Shown in pieces: positions 35,301 through 46,400 of a stretch of DNA of 64,000 nt; the stretch's first letter is position 1, and each line of letters opens with the position of its first letter. The notes below the pieces were generated by a model that was not told where the DNA came from, made no database searches, and saw nothing but the letters and a program-made list of their open reading frames with translations. The position numbers and the translations under genes are program-made. The DNA comes from Lytechinus variegatus (lineage: Eukaryota; Echinodermata; Echinoidea; Temnopleuroida; Toxopneustidae): NCBI RefSeq assembly GCF_018143015.1, contig NC_054758.1:3610501-3674500 (forward strand), read 5' to 3'.

Positions 35301-37367
35301 ATAATAATTTGTGTAAATCAAACAAAATAATATAAGCTTGATATGTGAGCTAAAATATTGTGTGCAAATTGATTTCAGAGCTGGATATATAAAGTGCCAT
35401 TTAATCCTCTTGAATGGGATTCATTACACAGGCAATGCGAGCGCGATGCGCGAGCGAATTTTTTTATATAAAGTCTATTTTCCAATTCTTCCCCTCATCT
35501 TTTTCTTGTTTCCTTTCGGGGTAGGGGCCGGCCGTTACGAGGCTGTAAATTACACATCATGGGTATAATAGCTCTTTCTTACTTTTCTTCCTGCTTTTCG
35601 TAGTTTCTATCAAGATAAAGAGTACACATTTTTCTGCAGGCTGTCAAAAAATAGGGGTGGGGCCGGGGCCGGCTCGGCCCCCTCCTGGATCCGCGCCTGA
35701 ATGTATACACCGTTAAGACGTTGTTTAAGCCCTAAAGTGATTGGCGAAAACAACGAGCATGAAATGTTAACAACGTTTTTACAGTGTCTGACTCGACTCG
35801 GTTCTTACCCGTAAACGTCCTTTTGTGCCAATGATGACCGCATCGTTCGGGTACTTGACCTTGAAACTACTCGAGAGCGTTGCTAGAGCGTTGTTAGAGA
35901 ACTTCATCACAGTTGTATAAGATTCATCAACACCTGAATAAAAATTGATTTATTGAAGTTTCCTGAGACAATATTTAGGTAAAACAACAACTTTTGCTAC
36001 AAGATGCTTGTAATTAAACGCAGTCGGTGCAACTTAGAGCAAACAATACTTTATACACTGCAAACACATCGGTGTTAATTTAACGCAAGCCTGGTATCTA
36101 TATCGGAAAGCACCACGGAGAAGTGTTGAAACAACACCAGTTAACAATCAAACCGATATTGGTTTAACACTGAGTATATGTTGTTTAAAATAATGCCTAT
36201 ATATAGTGTTAGCCTAACACCAAACCGATTTTGTTCAACACCTCTCTCTTGTTTTCCGATATAGATACCAGGGTGGTATTAAATTAACACCGGCGTTTTC
36301 GGTGTAAATAATAATCTTATTTTAGGTAAATGGAAGGGAACAAACCACAACTTCTTTGGAGGGAATATATACCTACACGCTTTACCCCTCGGCTTCGCTT
36401 GGGATATTATCTTCATCCAAAATAACCTTGGTAGTTGAAGTTCGCTCCATCATCTTTCGACGGCAGCTAACATTTTTGTTTAATTCTAACCTACCATGCC
36501 AATATACTAATGTGATTTTATTGTGATTGTTATATTATTTTTGTAGATGCACGTATTATTTACATCCTGTATACAATACGGAATATTTCAAAAATGTACA
36601 ATTTTCGGCTCGCTCGCATTGGTCGCTAGATATGCTGCATTGAAACACAACTCTGCCCTTTTATTTTATCTCATCACATTCATTATCCCATTCTCTTTCT
36701 GTTGTTAGCTACCTAAATTATCATATTTTGCTATTCTCCGTATTTCTTACCGTCATCATTGAGGAATCCCTGCGTGGTAATCGATGACGGTGCTCGTCCG
36801 AAGACCATTGTCGTAAGTTGGATAGGATATATTCCCATGTCGTAAAGGGCGCCACCTCCTAACTCTGAAAGTAACATATTGTTTTAATTGCATCACAGAC
36901 CTATTGTTTTAATTGCATCACAGGTACTATCACAGGACCTATAATTGGTTCAAGCCCGTCTTTATTTATTCATTTATTTCATTTATTCATTTTTTTTTGG
37001 GGGTCACATCGTCAAAAGTTTCCGGATATTTACTCAATAATCTGACAAAGACTGTCATCTTATTCAAGACTACTGCGGAATCCACTATTGAGTAAGAATA
37101 CTATCATTACAACCAGGCGGCTTATCTGGCAGAGTAAGTGGGCGAAGCGAGCGTGGCCTTGCCCCCCCCTCCACTTTTTTTTTACTTATTTAATAAAAAA
37201 AATTATTTGTCCATATCTTGCCATTTTTGTTGTTGTTGACTACAACCACCATCATCAACGCCATTGGCGGCGGAAGCCCCACATTTTAGGAGGGGACAAC
37301 CAAAATTTTTTTGACAAGCAAAAAAAAAAAAAGTTCTCAACCCAAAAAATTTTAGGGGGGACGTGGG

Positions 37368-37434
<67 letters not shown>

Positions 37435-40400
37435 TCATCGACAACAAATTTAGGGGGGGGGGGGGACCGTCCCCCCCGTCCCCCCCGCTTCCGCCGCCTA
37501 TGATCAACGCAATAATAATTGTTAATGATTATATGCAATTTTGAAATATTGACAATATCTATGGATCAGAGAAGTGTATTTTTACACCGGCTCCCCCAAA
37601 ATACAAATTTAAAATGACAAATAATAGCTAAATTGAAATTCTTTAAAGTCATTGTATAAAGTATTAATATTAACGATATGAATGATATACCAACCTTTCT
37701 TTTTTAACCTCTCGACATGGTTTAAATCCAGTCCAAAATTGACAAATATTGATTTGACGTCACCGAGTTGTCCCGATGAGACGAGTTCCCGGATCTTAGC
37801 TGAGACTGGAAAGAACCGACTCCAAACAGCCTGAAGTATAAAATACCAACAACTATAAGGCCTGTATTCTGAAGTCGGGGGGGGGGGGGGCGTTTCATCA
37901 ACACATCTTTCTGACAAGTTGTCTGATCCGACAACTTTCCTTGATTTTGATCGGCTAGGTATCTCTGTTACTACGGAAAATATCGGATATATCAGGACTT
38001 ATCGGATTAAACGTCTGACAAGTCCTTTCCTGAAATGCTTCCCAGGTTTAACTTAGACCACGGACTAACTCTGATAAAATTATGGGGAGCCAAATATTCA
38101 AAAATTGTGTTTATATTGTATATTTCTACTATTTTTTTTTCATTTCGCTTTCAAAATGACAATAAGTACTTCAGTTATCATTCCCAGACAATTACAATCA
38201 ATTTGGGTTGCCACATGAGTTTATAAATTGAATGTTTACTGTAAGGGATTTGTGATCCATTTAGCACTCCATAGTTAAACCAACACTTTAAACCAGGGTT
38301 TAATTTAAACCCGAGTTCAAATCTGCATGCGACATAAATTTGAAATTATAGATTCAGTACTACGTTTTAAGTTGAAACTTGACATTTGAAGAAAAAAAAG
38401 ACAAATTCAATGCACAATCCATTGATAACAAAATGTGATAGACACGATAGAAGCAAAAAAAAAAAATCACGGACATTTTTTTTTTGCAAAATATTGAGTT
38501 TAGTTTGATATATTCATAAAACCTAGATCCCGATTTTCCCTTTGGCTTGTGGCACACAAACACACACAAAAAATATGCCCAGAATAAAACCCACGATGAG
38601 TGATGACAAACTTTGTATGGCTTGTCATTAGTAGTTTGGAATGAAAAGTGCTTTCCCTGCTGGCCCCTTACCCTAACTCTTGGTGATTAATCAATCTCAT
38701 ATGTGCGTAATGAATTATGATGCATTGTATCAATCAATCATAACTCCGCCTTGGTTTGCACACACCACCATGCCGGTCCCAAGCCCGGAAAAGGAGGAGG
38801 GTTGGGCGTCGGGTTAGCGACCCTACCCTGTAAAAAAATGTGATTGCTACGAAAACGTCAACAAGAAACTTAAACAGAATGGACCTGGGGAAGGACGGAT
38901 CTCCGACTGGAGAGTTCATGGCGCTTATTGGTTGGGAAGCCCATGGTCCAAGGATCATTGTGGCATCCTTCAGAACGGATAAGCAGAGGATTAATATGGA
39001 TGTAATCCAATGTTATGCTCCTACGAATGATGGGACAGATGAAGACAAAGAAAGCTTCTACAATCAACTCCACACAATAGTGCAGAATAGAATAGAAGAG
39101 AAGAAAATTACAATTCTGATGGGGATTTCAATGCCAAGATTGGATGTGACAACACCGGTTTTGAAGAAGTCATGGGCAAACAAGGTTTGGGAGAGATGAA
39201 TGACAATGGGGAAAGGTTTGCAAATTTCTGTGCTGCAAACAAGTTTGTTATTGGAGGGAGCTTTTTCCAACACAAGCGTATACACAAAGCTACTTGGGTT
39301 TCACCAGATTTGGCAACTGAGAATCAAATAGACCATGTATGTGTAATCAAGAAGTTCCGTAGTTCTTTGCAAGATGTTCGAACAAGGAGGGGAGGAGATG
39401 TGGCTTCAGACCATCATCTACTGGTATCACAAGTAAGGTTAAAACTTAGGAGGGACTATGCAGGACAGAATGCAAAACGCCAAAGATACAATACTACTTT
39501 GTTAAAGGAGGCAGTGAAACTCAAAGAATTCAAGATCAACCTTTCCAATAGATTTGAAGTACTCCAGGATACATTAGAGAGAGAAAACAGTTGAAGGGAC
39601 TTGGAAAGGAATCAAAGAGACCTACACAAAGACGTGTAAGGAAGTATTAGGTCCTGTAAAACAAAACCACAAGGAATGGATCACAAAGGATACTCTGAAA
39701 AAAGTGGAGGAAAGGAGGGAAAAGAAAGCAGCAATCAACAATAGCCGCACAAGAGCTCAGAAATCCAAAGCGCAGACAGAGTATAGGGAGGCTAACAAGT
39801 CTGTGCGACAGAGGATAAAACAAGACAAAGTAACGTTCATTGAAGGTCTTGCAGATGAAGCTGAAACTGCATCTAAAAGAGGAAACTTAAGAGAACTTTA
39901 TTCATTAATCAGAAAAATGTCAGGGAAATTTATATAAGTCAGAGAGACAATTAAAGACAAGGACGGACAACCTATCCTTGACGGAGAGGGTCAGAAGAAA
40001 AGATGGGCAGAACATTTCGAGGAACTACTGAATAGGCCAGATCCACATGACCCACCAGACATACACCCAGCTAACCATGATTTGGACATTGACTGTAATG
40101 TACCTTCCAAAGGAGAGATTCGAAGGGCCATAAATCAGCTGAAAAATGGAAAATCTGCTGGACCAGATGGCATTCCAGCAGAAGCACTGAAGGCCAACTT
40201 GGTAGCCAGTGTGGACATGCTATATCTTTTATTTGAGAGTATTTGGAAGGAGGAGAGCATCCCGTCAGACTGGAAAGAGGGATATCTAGTTAAGCTGCCT
40301 AAGAAGGGGGACTTAAGTCAGTGTTCAAACTACAGAGGAATAACTTTACTGTCAACGCCTGGGAAGGTTTTCAACAGAATACTTCTCAACAGGATGAAGG

Positions 40401-43400
40401 ACGCTGTTGACCCACACCTGAGAGACGAACAAGCAGGATTTCGATCAGGTAGATCATGTGCTGATCAAATTGCCACTCTGCGCATAATCCTGGAGCAGTC
40501 ACTGGAATGGAACTCTTCCCTTTATGTTAATTTCATTGATTATGAAAAGGCGTTTGATAGCGTTAACCGACCAACACTGTGGAAGCTTATGAGACATTAT
40601 GGGATACCACAAAAAATTACCAATCTTGTAAGGAATTCATACGAGGGATTGTCATGCAGGGTAATTCATGGAGGGCAGCTAACAGATGCATTCAGTGTGA
40701 AGACAGGAGTAAGACAAGGGTGTCTCCTCTCACCCTTTCTCTTCTTATTGGCCATTGACTGGATTATGAAGTCCTCCACCACTCACAAGAGGAATGGAAT
40801 CCAGTGGACTCTATGGCAGCAACTGGATGATCTTGATTTTGCAGATGACATCGCCTTGCTCTCACACACTCACAAGCAGATGCAAGATAAAACTGACATC
40901 ATTAGAGATAAGTCAGGTCGCCTTGGACTAAATGTTAACCAAACAAAGAGCAAGATTTTAAGAATCAATTCCTCAAATCAATCTGCCATCGGGTTGGAAG
41001 ATAAATCACTGGAAGAGGTTGAAAGCTTTACATATCTGGGAAGTAACGTGGATAAACAAGGTGGGACAGATGCAGATGTAAGAATAAGGATAGGGAAAGC
41101 AAGGAGAGCATTCCATCAGCTAAATAACATATGGCGATCTACAAAACTACCAAGGAACATTAAAATACGCATCTTCAACACAGTTGTCAAGCCGGTCCTC
41201 CTATATGGTGCAGAAACATGGAGAACTACTGTTGCCATTATTAGGAAAATACAGACCTTCATCATATACTTGTCTTAGGCGTATCCTCAGAATCTTCTGG
41301 CCTGAGATAATTAGTAATCAAGACTTGTGGGAGATTGCTCATCAGCAATCCATTGAGGCAGAGCTCTTGCAGAGACGATGGCGGTGGATTGGCCACACCC
41401 TACGGAAACCAATGCCTAATATTACTAGACAGGCATTGACATGGAATCCTCAAGGAAAAAGGAAGAGGGGAAGGCCTCGTAACTCATGGCGCAGAGACAT
41501 GGAGGCAGATGTTAAGAGGATGGGCCGCACATGGAAAGAACTGGAGACGCTGGCTCAGGACCGCTCTGCCTGGAGGAACTTTGTTGACGGCCTATGTCCC
41601 AGGAGGGGACATAGGCGTAAAAGTAAGTATCAATCATAGAAATGAGCCCTGGTCAATGGTTCCATGACATTTGCTCTGGCGACAATTGCTCCACTGTGAA
41701 TTCCACACACAAATGGAACTGACCAACTTCAACCCTGGATTGTAGCGCTTTACCTTATCCTAAACTCAATCGTTTTTTTTCTTTTCATTTATTGGTTTTT
41801 GCAACATTTTCCATAACAAAACTCTGGACAAGAAAATTACATATCTGAAATTTGACATCAAGATAATGAACAATAGTTTTGTATATAAATCATCAAATAT
41901 ATCTTATATAAATGAAAAAATATTAAGTGGTATTTTCTGTTACACAATGAATAGGATGGTTGCAAGGGTCGTCACAAAAGCAAGCTTGAAAACGTGACAG
42001 CCCTCTGGAAATAGCCAAAATGATAATATCTATTGTCATGTCAAGTGCATGAGGACTTGGGGGGGGGGGGGGGCAAGGGAGATGCTTGGTCCTTGGCATG
42101 GAATTTTAGAAAATAACACGTTCTGTTGTTTGATTTTTTTATTTTTACATGTTCTAGATAAAATTCATTGTCTAAACGTAATATAAAATTCATGTGTCGT
42201 AAACCTAACATAGACGCCCATTGCAACCATAACCATCTTAACCCTATATCTTAGTCCAAATAAAGCCCGGAGCAATTGTCGCCGGAACATATGTCGTGTC
42301 GCCTGGTCAATCCTGAATCAGGCCCTGAATGCTATTTTCTTCCAGCATATAAACATTTATGACCAAACACCATTTTAAATAATGCTTTAAGTAGACCTCA
42401 TGCTGTCATGCATATATATGACGTCATAATCTTAAAGCGCCCTCCCTCAGAGGATATAGAAATTGTTAGAGATGCGCCAGCTATATTACACAACACAATG
42501 ACCAACGCGATGACGTCGATGCACAAAGTATGTTGATACTTACTTCCATGAAGAACACATCATTTTCCTTCGCAGTCTTCAGAACATCCCGAGCTTCCCT
42601 TAGAGTGAGCGCCAGCGGCTTTTCGCATAAAACGTTTTTCTTGTGGTTGAGATACAGCTTGCTCAGTCTGACGTGTTCGGTGTTAACGGCTCCAATGTAG
42701 ACTACGTCTGTCAAAGGGATCAAATGGTTAAATGTATTGCTTAAATTTGTGAGCAGCCTATTTAAAAAATTCTCAACCAAGATGGAACATGTGTACAAGT
42801 GCATGTATTAGAACTAACAAACCCTGAAAACAACCATTATTGAGAATGAAAAGCTAAAACTACAAGGCAAACCCCGATTTTGTTAATAGGCGTCTTATAG
42901 ACGCCTAAATAGTACACATAAGTGTATGGGATGATGGCGTTTCCGGTCACTTTATATTTCAATTTACTCGTGGATTTGAAATCAGGAGCGGCAGTTCAGG
43001 GTCCTGGGAACGATTTTCTAAGAGGGGATGCTAGTTTGCTGAGAAAATGTTGACAAGCCCCCTCCTCCCCCCTCCCCAAAAGGGGAGGGAGGTTCATTTC
43101 CAAATGATGGATATCTGTGTAATACCAACCATATTTTTTAAAAATCTGGTGTAAATCAGCCCCGGCTTCCAGGGCAATGAGCGGCACCACCGTATTTTGA
43201 TGGGTGGTGGTGGTGGGGGGGGGGGGCACAAGTCTTCTTGTTTCTACATTAATTACAAGCGTAATATAAAGTTACATGACCTATACCTAGCTCTCTTTCC
43301 GCTGATTTTCTATCTTCTTCATGTTCTTTCACATTTTTTTCTTCTTAATTCTTTTCCTAGGTCCTTTGTCACATGGGAACAACCAAATAAACACAATACT

Positions 43401-46400
43401 CACATCAACCATGCCTTTCAATCATATTCTTTATTTTTAAAGCATACTATGCTTTATCTCTCTCCAAATAACAATATTCTTCAAACAATTTCCAAGCTAC
43501 AAAACCGTAAATGCAAACTAAGGCAGTGCACAAAACAGATCGACCTTTCTAAATCTACTCCTAATCAATTACTAACACATTTTTTTTTAAATATCCAAAT
43601 AATACCTTTTAACATTATTGAACACATCATTCTAAACCATTGCCTTATGTGCTAAAGTAGACGTACTCGCTATGCAATAATTAACTGAAAATATGCGCCT
43701 ATAATTGTTCTCATAATTCAATCATGCTCATGGTCTCAATTCCATACGTCACCAGTCTTTGATGAATAGTTCATCCTCCGAAGCACTTCTTCACTGCTAC
43801 CATCCTGCTTGTGGGGAATCTACAGGTAGGACTATGGTATGCCAATGTTGTACAGAGCACACACTTTAAAAAATTATTTAAATATCACTTTTGTGACCAA
43901 AATTACTAATTTCCATACAGTTGCAATTTATTTTTCATTAGTAACTTGGGAATAATTTTTGTATTCACCAGAGCGCTCAAAAACCTGAATTTTTGGCATA
44001 TTTTTGTGTACGCCCTGCAATGGTGGAAAGTAATATGGCAAGAAAATTTTCATTTTTTTTATCTCTATCTTTAATTAAGAAAAAAAAATGATTTAAAGAA
44101 TCAAATTTAAATAAGAGCCAAGTTGTATGAATTATAGGTGCAATGGATACTGTCAGTGTAAAAGAATCAAAGAAAAAGAGAAAATAAGCCAAACATTACC
44201 ACCCTTATTTTGCCACACATGGAGATATAACTGAGGACAAGGTTATATCATAACCTTGTTCATTGAATGAGTGCAGCTCCGAAGAAGAGTCAATGCTTTA
44301 AATAGACAAAGTCGGAGTCCAGCTGTCGCCCACCTCGCTAAACAGCTCTCTATCGGCGTCGAAGGGGGTGCATCCTGCCCCAGACTACGTGCCATCTAAA
44401 ATTGAATAACGGCCCCCCAAAAAAAACACTCCCTTCTACAAATGTATATGGTTCAGATTCTATGAATAGTTATTCATAATCAAAGCACTAAAGCATCTTA
44501 CTAAATAATTACTAAATAATTCAGAATCTATGGCATCCTTCCATATTCCATTTAAAGTCCAATGACTCCCTATAAATACATGCATAATTGCAATCAGTCT
44601 TGAAATGCTGACATGAGTTCTAGAAGTTCAAACAATAAGGATAAAAATCAAACAATTCTATTATAGGGTTTACTCGAATACTTTATAAGTAGGTCATAAA
44701 GAATCATCCATTTACTAGAATAAAGTATCCTTTATCATAAGTCAGTATTGTTTCTTTCACATACATTGTAATTTCTGTTACTTTCAAAACATACAAAAGC
44801 TCTTGAGTGAACTCACCGGTGGTGCTGAATTAACTACGTGTATATATTAAGAAATCATTATTCATAAATAATGATTATTTGTTAAATAATGGAAACTGTC
44901 AAACAGGTTCTTCTCTTGTTCTCAAACTAGGAGAATTAAAAGACTTCACCAGAAATTACTGAAGAAATTAAATGAACAAAATCTCCTGAGGATCCATGCC
45001 CAGGCTTGGCATGCCCTCCTTCTCTTACTGGCTGGGTGTGTCTGCCCCAAGTGTACCTTTCTACATGTTCAGTACAAGGAACATGTCCAAAATTATAATT
45101 TGCATATATTTGCACCTGAAAATTCTTAAACACAAAAACCTATCCTGGGCTGAATAAAAAAAGGCATGCAGCTCAATTAACTCTTGCATTAAAGATTCTA
45201 TAGAGAAGACCCTTTCACACTAAGAAACTAAACCTCTTTCAGTAAATCTACTCTCAGACATTTCAATGACCTCTGGCCTATTAGGACCTCTTTCACATCA
45301 GAAAATTAATCCTCAATTTCATCACTAATCTCATCACTAATCTCATTAATCATCTTTCTCTATCATTCACAATTCGCCACCAATGGCACAAAAAGCACGT
45401 TCTTACATTCTCTAGATTACCTCTCTCTTAATCTGTTTCATTTTAAGATACGCGCGAGTAAATGCAATTCTAAATCTACTGTGACATCCTTTATCACTTA
45501 AAAAAAAATAATTGAGGTTGGTAGCCCCTTGGCCCCGGTAACTTGAAATAGAAAAGAAAGAGGTCATTAACTCGGCTGGCTTCCTGCCATAAGCCCATGT
45601 GCTTTATCGATTATCTATATCAGTGTATACACGTACATTTTTACGAAACAAATATAAAAAGACATACTATGCATTTTTGGAACAAATTAGATGGCTATTT
45701 GATCGATTATACTTCTTGAAATTTTCATATTCAATGCAAAATGCGATTTATTATATAAATCGCGTTTTATCGGATCGCGTAGTGTGTGCTACATGGGCTT
45801 AAAGCCAACATGTCATCTACGTTCACAAAGTAAGAATTCATTCATCGTTCCTCCCCAGTTTAATGGAACAAATTCCCTAAAAACAATTGATTCATTGACT
45901 ATGATTATATTATTTTTCCTCCAATATCAACGAAAATATATGGCGCACGTTTATTTGCTCATGCATGCAGTCCCCGTTTTATGGAACAAAGTCCCTGAAA
46001 ACAACTGATTCGGTTGACAAATTCAAATCGGCCCTGAAAACCTACACCTTGGCGTTTTAGACAGCGTATGTCGACGTATGAGGAATTTGGCGAATACGCT
46101 GGCGTACGTCGAATACGTTACGGGTAAGTTTTGCATACGTTGAGAGTACGCTAAAACACGCTGGTATACGCCGTCATGCGGCGAGGTCGTCGAAAAATTT
46201 TGTGCAAGCACAAAATTTTTCGACGTATGCCAACGTATGGCTCATACGTCCCGCATACGCGGGTCATAAGTTGTAGGCAAGTTACGCGATCGTTGATACA
46301 CGTTGACACGCGTTACTCGTAAGTTACTCATAAGTCGATGTACGTCGAGATAATGTCCAGCGTACCCTAAAACTTAATTCTAACCTATAACGTGCTTTGA

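Larger units (their letters stand above)
38745..41650 (+). mobile_element. RTE-type LINE, decayed
   Basis: A non-LTR retrotransposon in intron 2 of DHDH copy B, on the opposite strand to the gene. The leader CCAAGCCCGGAAAAGGAGGA precedes an APE-type endonuclease, a linker, a reverse transcriptase and a basic C-terminus (RRRWRWIGHTLRK...KRKRGRPRNSW). This order and C-terminal motif are typical of RTE-clade elements. At least three frameshifts and one in-frame stop make it inactive. Its 3' end is not sharply defined. Confidence 0.88.

Noticed and set aside
37088-37538. Poly-Lys and poly-Phe open frames
   Set aside because: Produced by a run of about 60 A inside a MITE.
43197-43655. 152-codon frame in DHDH-B intron 1
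   Set aside because: Starts in a G run, and shows no domain, no codon signal and no splice context.
44936-45133. Short frame with protein-like text near 45.0 kb
   Set aside because: Only 65 codons, with no match to any family I know and no splice or repeat context.
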